A stretch of DNA of 20,523 bases from CAXTTV01 sp964247295 (GCA_964247295.1 CAXTTV010000076.1:1-20523), one strand, 5' to 3'; positions 8,231 to 15,547 are shown, numbered from the stretch's first letter. Translations and numbers: made by a program. Notes: generated by a model from the letters alone, not told the origin.

Positions 8231-9808
8231 AAATGTTTTCCTGAAAAAAGTCGGGCGCAGGCAATTGACCCACGCCCGAAAAGAGCTGTAATCTGTTGAG
8301 ACTATAGATTTCGGTTGTGCCCCGGGCCCGGTACCAGCCCCGGTCCCGGTACTAGAACCAGTGCCAGTGCCAGTCCCGGCTCCTCCTGGAAGGCCACTCG
8401 CGCCAGACTGACTGGAGGGTGAGCCTGCCGGCAGATCAGAAGGCATATTGCTCGCATCAAGCAACATATTCTGGTCGATTGGCACAATTTTATTCTCTGG
8501 CAGAGATCGCTGAACGACCAGCCAGTTATTTAATGCATTTGTCTTAAGAGTATTCAGAGTATCGCTGGTCAGCGCTCGGGAAGGATCAATATTCGTGACC
8601 TGTACGACACGGAAGCTGCCATTCTCTGAAAGAGCTGGACTGAGATCGCGCACCTTGCGGTTAGCGTCAAACAGCCAGTTTTCCACTGTCGCGGCCTGAT
8701 TGGTCTGAACATATTGACCGCGAGCCATCCAGCCGAGATCGCCACCCTTTGTATTGGTGCTACTATCCACCGACTTGCTTTTCGCCAGCGTCGCGAAATC
8801 GCTGCCCTTGCTGATCTGGCTGATAATATCCTTAGCGTCTTTCTCGGTCGCGACCGTGATCGCCCGAGCCTGAACCTGTTTGGTTGGTGTATTCACCTGC
8901 GAAGCCAGATATTTCTGCATATTATCGCGACGAGTCTTAATGGTCAGCACCGACTGTACATCATCGTTGCTAACATGATCCTGGCTCAAGAACTTATCGT
9001 AGGTCGTGCCATGCGAACCGGATTTCGGCAGATTGGCCTGGAAATTCTTTAGAGCATTTGCCACCTGACTGTTGGTCGGATTGATCTGTCCCTGGACGTT
9101 GCCGCCCTGCTTTTGCGCCCACTGCTGGATCAACTGATCGTCTTGCAGCCAGCCAGCGCTCTCATTGCCGACCTGTGACTGTGTAAAGTTCGTCTGAGCG
9201 AATGGGATCGTCGTCTTTCCAAGCGTATCGGATTGCTGAGAGAGCAGTGCGAATTTCTGTTGTTCTGTAGCCTGCTGCGTCTGAGCTGTTTTAAGTTGGG
9301 CCTTCAGGCTATCCTGCTGATCGGCGGGAGCCTTTTTAATCTGATCCTGAAGATCTGTCACCTTTTTCGCAGCCGTTGTAGCCACCTTCTGCTGATCAGA
9401 GACCTGCTTGCTCAGATTTTGTTGCTGAGTGCCATAGCCATTGGGGCCATAAAGATCATTCAAGGCCAGTTGGGTTTTCAGAGCCACCATCTTTTTATAT
9501 TGAGATTGGGGGATCTGTGTACCATTGACACTTGTAATTGGCTGATTAGGAACAATGAGGCTCAGATTAATCCAATTGAAAAGGACCACACCGATCACCA
9601 GAGCAGCGACCAGAGCGGCAGCCGCGAGAATAAAGCGGCGTCTGATCTCATTTTTTTCGCGGAAAGAGAGGTGACTGCCCCAGCCGAAAATAAGTGGCTT
9701 CCCATCGCGGCGTGCCTCAACGTGGGCCGTCTGTCTGCGTTGACTTTTGTTTTTGTTGGATCGCGTGGAACGCTCGGGAGCGGGCCGACGCGCGGTCTGA
9801 CTATTCAT
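8231..9808 (-). CDS. Membrane-anchored parvulin-type peptidyl-prolyl isomerase, no own stop codon
   Basis: Probably an extracytoplasmic foldase of the SurA/PrsA type. From ATG 9808 (AGGGG eight bases upstream, better than GTG 9895, which has no ribosome site) the protein has a basic cytoplasmic tail (1-55), one membrane helix (about 59-81), a Gln/Lys/Asp-rich predicted coiled coil (about 126-196), a PpiC-like parvulin domain (about 312-406) with GGDLGWMARGQ, and a Gly/Thr/Ser-rich tail (about 462-499). No lipobox is seen, so the anchor is the helix. The frame then runs without a stop through a terminator hairpin into hemW. Deleting one A around 8309-8311 would give an immediate TAG at 8302-8304. 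So either a stop was lost, the read has an indel, or a real fusion exists. Domain assignment is good; the 3' end is uncertain. Confidence 0.8.
8244..8278 (-). terminator. Intrinsic terminator between the parvulin gene and hemW
   Basis: Read on the minus strand, CGGGCG (8278-8273) pairs with CGCCCG (8257-8252), with a short inner stem. Two bases later there is T6 (8249-8244). This is the expected end of the parvulin transcript, yet the reading frame passes through it. Confidence 0.75.
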
Positions 9809-9858
9809 CTTTGATTTCCCCTGCAAAGGCGATGCGGACGTTCCAGATAAAAAGCATA

Positions 9859-9908
9859 GGTAAGATAGATACGTATGGCCATTAAAAAAGCTCACGTATA
9901 ATCTTACC
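9859..9908. promoter_or_regulatory. 50-bp inverted repeat between rpsR and the parvulin gene
   Basis: GGTAAGAT (9859-9866) pairs with ATCTTACC (9901-9908), and ATACGT pairs with ACGTAT inside, giving about 14 bp with a small bulge around an A/T-rich loop. No U-tract follows the stem on either strand, so it is not a standard terminator. It could be an operator or an mRNA processing stem. Confidence 0.4.
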
Positions 9909-9928
9909 CATGTCGTATCTTTCTACCG

Positions 9929-10213
9929 CTACATTCCGCGAATATGTTCGGCGGTGTAGGGCAGCAGGGCCATATGACGAGCTTCCTTCAAAGCGACGCT
10001 CAAGCGGCGTTGATGCTTGGCGCAGGTGCCCGTCTTGCGGCGGGGCTCAATTTTACCACGTTCAGAGATGTAGCGCTTCATCGCGTTGCCACGGAGGGCA
10101 GCGTCTTTGTAGTCAATCTCGCGAACGTGATCATGGCAGAACTGACAGATCTTACGGCGAGAACCACGCTCACCTCGTCCACGCTCACGACGTGGTCCGG
10201 AAGGTCTTTGCAC
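9929..10213 (-). CDS. rpsR: 30S ribosomal protein S18
   Basis: S18 binds the 30S platform together with S6. The core matches the family: RRKICQFC, IDYKD, RYISERGKIEPRRKTGTCAKHQRRL and ARHMALLPYT. The 94-residue length includes a basic N-terminus (RPSGPRRERGRGERG). A Cys pair (C23, C26) with the later Cys suggests a zinc-binding form. Start GTG 10213 has AGAGGAG nine bases upstream. It is the last gene of the rpsF-ssb-rpsR operon, 57 nt after ssb. rplI (L9), often next in other bacteria, is absent; the parvulin gene follows instead. Confidence 0.97.
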   Translation of the reverse strand: MQRPSGPRRERGRGERGSRRKICQFCHDHVREIDYKDAALRGNAMKRYISERGKIEPRRKTGTCAKHQRRLSVALKEARHMALLPYTAEHIRGM

Positions 10214-10270
10214 GATCGTTATCTCCTCTAAATTTCAGAAGCGACCTTCCCATGGCGCTCACAGGCGCGA

Positions 10271-10675
10271 TTAGGGGAAGATGTCGTTATCATCTACGGA
10301 GAAATCGTCCGCCCCGCTGGAAGAACCGCTATCGGGAGCTGCGCTCTGAGATTTCGGTGTGAGCATCTCCATTTCATTGGCGATCACCTCTACCGCAGTC
10401 CGCTGATTGCCGTCCCGGTCAGTGTACTTGCGCTGACTCAGGCGACCCTCAATATACACTTTGTTCCCTTTATGCAGGTATTTGAAACAGGTCTCGGCCA
10501 GATTCCGCCAGGCGACTATATTGAACCATTCGGTCTCATCCTGGCGCTCACCGGTCTGAGTTTTACTCGTCCGACTGACGGCAAGCGTGAATTTGGTGAC
10601 AGGGGTACCCTGTGGGGTATAGGTCATCTCAGGGTCTCGTCCCAGATTCCCAATCAACATAATCTTATTCAGCAT
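10271..10675 (-). CDS. ssb: Single-stranded DNA-binding protein
   Basis: SSB coats single-stranded DNA in replication and repair and recruits partners through its C-terminal tip. The 134-residue product starts MLNKIMLIGNLGRDPEMTYT, and the OB fold spans about 1-105 with WFNIVAW and YIEGRLSQRKYTD. A short Ser/Gly/Ala linker and acidic tail follow. The tip reads DDNDIFP, not the usual DDDIPF: the last two residues appear swapped and the terminal Phe is lost. Codons at 10274-10288 confirm ATC TTC CCC TAA on the minus strand. Start ATG 10675 has AAAGGA upstream. Position between S6 and S18 is the conserved arrangement. Confidence 0.96.
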   Translation of the reverse strand: MLNKIMLIGNLGRDPEMTYTPQGTPVTKFTLAVSRTSKTQTGERQDETEWFNIVAWRNLAETCFKYLHKGNKVYIEGRLSQRKYTDRDGNQRTAVEVIANEMEMLTPKSQSAAPDSGSSSGADDFSVDDNDIFP

Positions 10676-10744
10676 CGCGAAAGATCCTTTCGTGCGAATG
10701 ACCCGACCCGTTCCAACTGGACGAACGATTTCTTACTCATTAAA

Positions 10745-11356
10745 CTAGGCCTCGATGCTCTCCTGAGCGTTCTTAGCGGGTGTCGCGACTGCCTCGTCGG
10801 GGGTAGAAACCACGGGGGTAACGACCTCTTCAGGGGTAGAAACCACAGGGGTAACGACCTCTGTAGTGACAGGGGCTTCAGGAGTTATAGCAGGAGCCTC
10901 AGGAGTCGCGGCAGCGACCTCGGCCTCGGCATTTTCAGCCGCAGGAACCTCAGGCGCATTAGCGGCAGCCTCGGCGCGAGCCTGAGCTTCGGCCTCAGCG
11001 CGAGCCTCGGCCTCAGCACGAGCCTGTGCCTCAGCGATGGCATTCTCGCGCTCCTTCTGTACGGTCTTGGGATCGCGCCGCTTCACCATGTGGCGCATGA
11101 CCTCTTCAGAAACTTTGAGGTTACGTTCGAGCTCTGCAACGGTCTCGGGGGTGAGTATCATATCGATAAAGATGTAGTAACCATCTCGCTGGTGCTCGAT
11201 GGGATACGCCAGACGCCGCCGTCCCCACTGGTTCGTGCGTACGATCTGTCCACCATTCGTCTGAACGACCTGCATGATGCGTTCGAGCATCGCGCCGATC
11301 TGTTCTTCGGTGACTTCGGGGTGGAGAATAAAGCCAAGTTCATAGTCTCTTGACAC
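10745..11356 (-). CDS. rpsF: 30S ribosomal protein S6 with long C-terminal extension
   Basis: S6 pairs with S18 on the 30S platform. The core (residues about 3-95) shows RDYELGFILHPE, TNQWGRRRLAYPI, DGYYIFIDM and the KVSEEVMRHMVKRRD end. I choose GTG 11356 (203 residues) because AAGGAGA lies eight bases upstream and S6 proteins begin right at this point. The frame is open to 11635, but that start sits upstream of the promoter at 11607-11635 and cannot be on the transcript. Residues 96-203 are a non-family extension: a charged Ala/Glu/Arg helix-like part, then a Pro/Thr/Val part with an 11-residue unit (VVTPVVSTPEE) repeated. The extension is seen directly; its role is unknown. Confidence 0.93.
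   Translation of the reverse strand: MSRDYELGFILHPEVTEEQIGAMLERIMQVVQTNGGQIVRTNQWGRRRLAYPIEHQRDGYYIFIDMILTPETVAELERNLKVSEEVMRHMVKRRDPKTVQKERENAIAEAQARAEAEARAEAEAQARAEAAANAPEVPAAENAEAEVAAATPEAPAITPEAPVTTEVVTPVVSTPEEVVTPVVSTPDEAVATPAKNAQESIEA
10800..10865. repeat. 33-bp tandem repeat inside rpsF
   Basis: Two direct copies, 10800-10832 and 10833-10865, match at 30 of 33 bases. They encode the 11-residue repeat VVTPVVSTPEE/VVTPVVSTPDE of the S6 tail, so the unit is in frame. Confidence 0.85.
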
Positions 11357-11606
11357 GAAGTCGGTCTCCTTACTCTGGGTATGCTTCCGACCGGTTTCTC
11401 TAAAAAGAGCAAGTGGAGTGGCCGTCGGAGCAGGGTTGCGCCGCATCGGAACTGAGGTTGATGCTGGCTTTTCTACAATATAAGTCCCACGGTTCAACTG
11501 TGGAGGTGTAAATGTCCTCTGTGGCAAGGCCCCCGTTACCCGTCCCTTGCTCTCGTTCGTAGTGGTTGGGGGTGCCCCTGTTAAAATCTGTGGAATACAC
11601 CACGCC

Positions 11607-11635
11607 ATTATAACATCCTCTGCGTTTTCTGGCAA
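11607..11635 (-). promoter_or_regulatory. Promoter of the rpsF-ssb-rpsR operon
   Basis: On the minus strand TTGCCA (11635-11630) and a perfect TATAAT (11612-11607) are separated by exactly 17 bp. The start site would be near 11600, leaving about 240 nt before the rpsF GTG. Confidence 0.75.
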
Positions 11636-11852
11636 TATAGCCTGAACCTGTGGTCCTGTTGAAATTTGGCTTTACTCTTTTCCCTCATCTATTTCTTTTT
11701 ATACGCAGCGAAAACGGAAAAGCGGAAAGTTTTTGACGTTATTTTTAATAAATGTAGGAAAGCACATTTATGAGCGTCTGAGAGGAGCCTTCCTATGAGA
11801 GTCGTGACCTGGTCAGCTTCGGAGCATGATCCCAATATTCCCAACAGAAGGG

Positions 11853-11881
11853 ATGAAAGTGGACACCAACTACGATATAAT
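11853..11881 (+). promoter_or_regulatory. Possible promoter of the GT-C-like membrane protein gene
   Basis: A perfect TATAAT at 11876-11881 is preceded at 17 bp by ATGAAA (11853-11858), a 4-of-6 match to TTGACA. It lies 60 bp before the ATG at 11941. Confidence 0.4.
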
Positions 11882-11940
11882 AGGAACGCATACTTTTTGA
11901 GTAAGAAAGTATTGCTCCATTCTTTTTTTGGCGGTAAAAT

Positions 11941-13725
11941 ATGCAGAATCCAGGACAAGGCATCAATTCCAGGGCGCGCGCACATATCACTCAACCTCTT
12001 TCTCTAGATCCGGCACCCCAATCTCAGTCTGTTCCTATTGATGTACGGGAAGCACCATCTCAGGTCGTTCCTGAGGCATCCCGGTCAAAAGGAAAGGCAC
12101 AAAAGCAGGGGCATAGTTTGCGCAATGCCTGGTTGGCATTGATAGGATTGGGATTATTGCTGGAACTCTTATTTTTACTCGCTTTCCCTTTTTTCGCGCG
12201 CGTAACACCTGCCTCAGATCTTCAAAAGCAGGCACTACTGGGACTGTTCCCCTGGCTCCCCCGACTCTACTGGACTACGTATATTCCTCAGGCCGAACAA
12301 ACGCTGGCCCGCTGGCCGCTGGTAAATATCGGGCAGCCGCTGGGAAATGCCAATCTGCTGCTTCTCTGTCTGAGTCTGACTTTGCTTTGCTGTGTTCTGG
12401 CGGGAATGGCCCTAAGCGATCTGACGCGTGAGAAACTTACCTTTGGACAGGGGCGGGCACTGTTCTGGCTGATCGCAAGCTTCTCTCTGGTCTTTAGTCT
12501 TACCTTTTTGCTGGCTCCCTCAACGGCAACGCACGAGGTGATGCTGTATAGTGGATATGGTCGATTGGTGACGGTCCACCATTTGAACCCCTATCTTGTG
12601 CATCTGAGTGATTTTCCTGGCGATCTCCTGGCTCCTTTCCAGCCCGATGGTACGCTGGCTAGCTTCCCTGTGGGGCCGGTCTGGCTGGATCTCTGTATCC
12701 CCCTATCTTTGATTGCTCGTGAGAGTATCGCGAACATTTTGGTCTCCTATCGGATTCTGGGATTGGTGGCACATCTGGCAAACTGTGTGTTGATCTGGTT
12801 TGTCCTTTCAAAGTTTCGTGCCCGGACCCGGTTTGGGGGGACGCTCTTATATGCCTGGAACCCCCTGATGCTGCTGTTCGGGATCGCGGAAATGCACCTG
12901 GATATTGTAGTGATTTTTGCTGTCCTTATGGGCATCTTCTTTTTACAGCGCGGCTCCTCTCCGCTGGGCCTGGTATTTCTGGTACTGGCCTCGCTTATAA
13001 ATCTGCTCTGTCTTTTACTGTTGCCAATCTTCCTAATTGTGCTGTTGCGCGACTCAAAGACGATGAAACTGGGCTGGTGCTTGCTCTGGTGGTTGAGCCT
13101 GACGGTGATTGTGGGGCTGGTTGTAAGTCTGGCGTATGCCCCATACTGGCAATTCTGGGGATTTTCGGGCCTTCTTTCCCAACTTCAACAGGTATTCTGG
13201 TCGCGAACGCTCATAAACTCATTAGATGCGATGATCCTCTATATTCCAGTAAAGCTTCCGGCACCGATCCTCTGGCTGGTGGAGCCCCAGCACTGGATGA
13301 TTTTTCCGGTTGTGATATTGACAATTTTACTCCTGTTCTCGCTCTGGATGGCCGACTCTTTTGCTCTGGCTACCAGGTTTACAAGCTGGTTGCTTCTAGC
13401 GGCCAGCGTGACCATGCCGATCTACTGGCCGTGGTATCTTTTGTTGCCAGTGGGATTAGCCCTTGTTTCGGGGGATCGCCGGACGGGCCAACTGGCCTTG
13501 ATCCTGTCTCTGGGGTCTCTGGTCAGCTTTTATTGCTGGCTCTGGCCCGTCGTCTGGCGTGGGCAGGCGCTGGTGACTATTGGTATCCCTCTCCTGCTCT
13601 GGGGCTGGACTGTATTTTTTGTTTCAAGCTGGCAGGTAACTTCAGCCCCGGCCCGCGAGGTGGAAGAGCAAATGCAAGAGCAGCGGGAGCGCGAACTGCT
13701 CCGCAGCCAGCAGCTTCATTCATAG
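11941..13725 (+). CDS. Polytopic membrane protein, probable GT-C fold glycosyltransferase
   Basis: The 594-residue protein has a polar N-terminal tail (1-60) and at least ten hydrophobic segments (first at about 63-86, then 136-158, 174-192 and more), ending in a charged cytoplasmic tail rich in Glu/Arg/Gln. The segment THEVMLYSGYGRLVTVHHLNPY (about 197-218), YAWNPLMLLFGIAEMHLDIVV and WPWYLLLPVGLAL resemble polyprenol-phosphate-dependent mannosyltransferases of the MptA/GT87 kind, which add sugars to lipid or wall polymers outside the membrane. I infer that class; donor and acceptor are unknown. The ATG has no good Shine-Dalgarno site. No polysaccharide genes flank it. It could also be an uncharacterised membrane protein of similar topology. 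Confidence 0.72.
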   Translation: MQNPGQGINSRARAHITQPLSLDPAPQSQSVPIDVREAPSQVVPEASRSKGKAQKQGHSLRNAWLALIGLGLLLELLFLLAFPFFARVTPASDLQKQALLGLFPWLPRLYWTTYIPQAEQTLARWPLVNIGQPLGNANLLLLCLSLTLLCCVLAGMALSDLTREKLTFGQGRALFWLIASFSLVFSLTFLLAPSTATHEVMLYSGYGRLVTVHHLNPYLVHLSDFPGDLLAPFQPDGTLASFPVGPVWLDLCIPLSLIARESIANILVSYRILGLVAHLANCVLIWFVLSKFRARTRFGGTLLYAWNPLMLLFGIAEMHLDIVVIFAVLMGIFFLQRGSSPLGLVFLVLASLINLLCLLLLPIFLIVLLRDSKTMKLGWCLLWWLSLTVIVGLVVSLAYAPYWQFWGFSGLLSQLQQVFWSRTLINSLDAMILYIPVKLPAPILWLVEPQHWMIFPVVILTILLLFSLWMADSFALATRFTSWLLLAASVTMPIYWPWYLLLPVGLALVSGDRRTGQLALILSLGSLVSFYCWLWPVVWRGQALVTIGIPLLLWGWTVFFVSSWQVTSAPAREVEEQMQEQRERELLRSQQLHS

Positions 13726-13742
13726 TCGCGGTCGCGCCTGTA

Positions 13743-13771
13743 TTGATTTCGTAGGGGAAGTATGCTACAAT
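13743..13771 (+). promoter_or_regulatory. Promoter of the rpmI-rplT operon
   Basis: TTGATT at 13743-13748 and TACAAT at 13766-13771 are spaced by 17 bp, with an extended -10 TGC just before the -10 box. This leaves a leader of about 170 nt before rpmI. Confidence 0.7.
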
Positions 13772-13774
13772 GCG

Positions 13775-13861
13775 CCAGGTATGCGGGGGTGACCCTGGAG
13801 ATGGGCTTATCTTCTGCCTTCAAAGGGGACCCAGGTGTTCTGTGGATCATGACGGTTTTTT
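13775..13861 (+). promoter_or_regulatory. rpmI leader with alternative pairings, possible L20-type control
   Basis: CCAGG at 13775-13779 and CCAGG at 13831-13835 can each pair with the single CCTGG at 13794-13798, so the two stems exclude each other. AGAT/ATCT (13799-13802, 13809-13812) nests inside the second. T6 lies at 13856-13861, but no strong stem directly precedes it. L20 autoregulates this operon through its leader in other bacteria; here that is inference. Confidence 0.35.
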
Positions 13862-13950
13862 ATCTCCACTCCACATTGACCTCAGTCAAAAGAGTAATAC
13901 CTGCACCAGAACTTTGAATTACTTCCCCGCGCCAGAAAGAAAGAAGACAG

Positions 13951-14151
13951 ATGAAACAGAAACTAAAAACACACAAAGCGATGGCTAAGCGTGTGAAAAT
14001 CACAGCCGGCGGCAAATTTTTACGCCGCAAGGTTGCGTTAAACCACTTGCGCCGCAACAAGTCACCTCAGGCAGTCCGTTCAATGGATAAAAACTTTGAG
14101 CTGGCGACCAGCGATACTCGTCGTATGAAGCGCCTGCTCCCTTATGCTTAA
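13951..14151 (+). CDS. rpmI: 50S ribosomal protein L35
   Basis: The 66-residue basic protein matches L35: KLKTHKAMAKRVKITAGGKFLRRK, an HLRRNKSPQAVR middle and the DTRRMKRLLPYA end. It belongs to the large subunit. The ATG has only a weak purine-rich site (AAAGAAGACAG). It is 42 nt upstream of rplT and shares its promoter. infC (IF3), which normally leads this operon, is not upstream; a membrane protein gene is. Confidence 0.95.
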   Translation: MKQKLKTHKAMAKRVKITAGGKFLRRKVALNHLRRNKSPQAVRSMDKNFELATSDTRRMKRLLPYA

Positions 14152-14193
14152 ATTCTAAGATTTTTTGATTCATTGGAGGATTAATAGAGAACT

Positions 14194-14550
14194 ATGCCAA
14201 GAGTAAAACGTGGCGTAACATCGCACGCAAAGCACAAAAAGATTCTACAGATGTCCGAGGGACATCGCAATACGCGCCGCCATCTGATTAAAAAGGCTCA
14301 TGAGTCCGTGATGCACTCAATGGCGTACGCCTACCGCGACCGTCGTAACCGCAAACGCGATATGCGCCGCCTCTGGATTGTGCGTATCAATGCCGCCGCC
14401 CGAATGCATGGTGTCTCCTATAGCCAGTTGATGCATGCTATCCATACAGCTAACATCGATGTTGACCGCAAGATCCTGGCTGAGATGGCTGTGAATGACG
14501 AGGCTGCTTTCGGGGTTCTGGTTCAGTCCGCCCTGGATTCAATAAAGTAG
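14194..14550 (+). CDS. rplT: 50S ribosomal protein L20
   Basis: The 118-residue product matches L20, an early 23S rRNA-binding assembly protein and often the repressor of its own operon. Family blocks are MPRVKRGVTSHAKHKKIL, AYRDRRNRKRDMRRLWIVRINAA, YSQLMHAI and DRKILAEMAVNDEAAF. The usual KGFYGRRS loop is replaced by MSEGHRNTRR, a mild divergence in the rRNA-binding N-terminal arm. GGAGG lies 14 bases before the ATG, a slightly long spacing. Confidence 0.96.
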   Translation: MPRVKRGVTSHAKHKKILQMSEGHRNTRRHLIKKAHESVMHSMAYAYRDRRNRKRDMRRLWIVRINAAARMHGVSYSQLMHAIHTANIDVDRKILAEMAVNDEAAFGVLVQSALDSIK

Positions 14551-14619
14551 CAGACAAATGATACTCACTTCCTTTTTTTGAGGTGAAAAGCTTTCAGAAA
14601 AAGGCCCGGTGAAACGATC

Positions 14620-14649
14620 GAGGGCGCGTTACACGCGTCCTCTTTTTTT
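14620..14649 (+). terminator. Strong intrinsic terminator of rpmI-rplT
   Basis: A 10-bp stem (GAGGGCGCGT with ACGCGTCCTC, one G-U pair) with a 3-base loop is followed immediately by T7. It ends only 18 bp before the trmH start, so trmH needs read-through or a promoter I cannot see. Confidence 0.9.
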
Positions 14650-14667
14650 GCGGGAAAAGAGCGGCAT

Positions 14668-15519
14668 ATGGTTTTGATCTCCAGTCCCTCAAATCCAAGA
14701 ATTGTTCGCCTGCGCGATCTGCATACCGCGCGTGGACGCAAGAAAAGCGGCCTTTTCTTAATGGAAGGTCCTCATCTGTTACAATCACTGCTGGTTGCGG
14801 ATCTTTTGCCTCAAGAGATTTATTATCAGCCGGATCTACTGCGACGCCAACCGGAGGGTCGTGGCCTGCTGAAGCAGGTTCAGGCTCACCTGATGGACAA
14901 CCAACTGATCGAGGTAAGTGAGCGGGTAATTGAAGCGCTGGGTGATACCCAGACCTCACAGGGGGTGATTTGTGTCTTGCCGATCGCGCGATTTGATGCA
15001 GTCAGTCTGAAGGAACGTAGATCTCACAATCAACGCCCCTGCCTGTTGATCCTGGATGCCCTGGCCGATCCCGGAAATCTGGGAACGATTCTCCGTACCG
15101 CTCTGGCCGCCGATGTCGAGGAGGTGCTGTTGACCCCTCGCTGCGTGGATTGCTATAGCCCTAAAGTTGTGCGGGCGGCAGCGGGAACCCATGTGGCGCT
15201 TCCAATCAGTCCAGACATGGATTGGGCGCGGATTCAAAAGCGAGTAGAGCAGCATTGCGGGGAGGATTTCAGGGTTCTTGTGGCCGAGGCGGATGGTCAG
15301 CGGTTGTACTTTCAAGAAAATCTCTCTCAACCCTTCGCGCTCGTGATTGGGAATGAGGCCCATGGGCCTTCACAGGAGGCCCGCGCTCTGGCAACAACTC
15401 GCGTTCAGATCCCCCTGGCGAATGGAGTTGAGTCATTGAATGCGGCGATGGCCGCTGGCATCATCCTCTATGAGACTGTACGTCAGCAACAGGCACCAAA
15501 AACGGAAGAGACGCTCTAA
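14668..15519 (+). CDS. TrmH/SpoU family rRNA or tRNA 2'-O-methyltransferase
   Basis: SPOUT-fold enzymes of this family methylate ribose 2'-OH groups in rRNA or tRNA using SAM. The 283-residue product has an N-terminal substrate-binding domain (SNPRIVRLRDLHTARGRKKSGLFLMEGPHLL) and the three SpoU motifs: DPGNLGTILRT (134-144), VIGNEAHG (226-233) and IPLANGVESLNAAMAAGI (248-265), with the trefoil-knot residues N137, R143, E230, S256 and N258. The N-terminal pattern resembles rRNA methylases placed next to rplT in many bacteria, but the modified base cannot be told. The ATG has a weak ribosome site. The last codons lie inside the terminator of the convergent gene. Confidence 0.9.
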   Translation: MVLISSPSNPRIVRLRDLHTARGRKKSGLFLMEGPHLLQSLLVADLLPQEIYYQPDLLRRQPEGRGLLKQVQAHLMDNQLIEVSERVIEALGDTQTSQGVICVLPIARFDAVSLKERRSHNQRPCLLILDALADPGNLGTILRTALAADVEEVLLTPRCVDCYSPKVVRAAAGTHVALPISPDMDWARIQKRVEQHCGEDFRVLVAEADGQRLYFQENLSQPFALVIGNEAHGPSQEARALATTRVQIPLANGVESLNAAMAAGIILYETVRQQQAPKTEETL

Positions 15520-15547
15520 AAGCTGCTTGCTTAGAGCGTCTCTTCCG
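15498..15547 (-). terminator. Intrinsic terminator of the zinc-ribbon gene, overlapping the trmH end
   Basis: A perfect 17-bp inverted repeat (15503-15519 with 15531-15547, 11-base loop) is followed on the minus strand directly by T5 (15502-15498). No T run follows on the plus strand, so it acts on the minus-strand gene at 15644-15883. It includes the trmH stop codon. Confidence 0.8.

Larger units (their letters stand above)
11357..11940. other. Divergent intergenic region of rpsF and the membrane glycosyltransferase-like gene
   Basis: 11357-11600 is the ~240-nt leader of rpsF. It contains a hairpin-forming stretch at about 11488-11504 (CCAC/GTGG around a loop containing AACC, on the minus strand), which could be an S6:S18 autoregulatory site. 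The rpsF promoter is at 11607-11635. 11641-11940 is A/T-rich, with a possible plus-strand promoter at 11853-11881. A 70-codon frame at 11795-12007 has a good ribosome site (AGAGGAG) but no protein-like content. No RNA gene is recognised. Confidence 0.55.

Noticed and set aside
9233..9814. 193-codon plus-strand frame with hydrophobic segments
   Set aside because: It is antisense to the Gln/Lys-rich coiled coil and the membrane helix of the foldase; the hydrophobicity is a complement artefact.
10472..11353. 293-codon plus-strand frame, Ser/Leu/Arg-rich
   Set aside because: It is antisense to ssb and to the repetitive S6 tail, which has no stops in the complementary frame.
11357..11635. N-terminal extension of S6 from ATG 11635
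   Set aside because: The promoter boxes lie at 11607-11635, so this start is upstream of the transcript; S6 similarity begins at GTG 11356 with a strong ribosome site.
13077..13754. 225-codon plus-strand frame inside the membrane protein gene
   Set aside because: It is an out-of-frame shadow; the other frame gives regular membrane helices.
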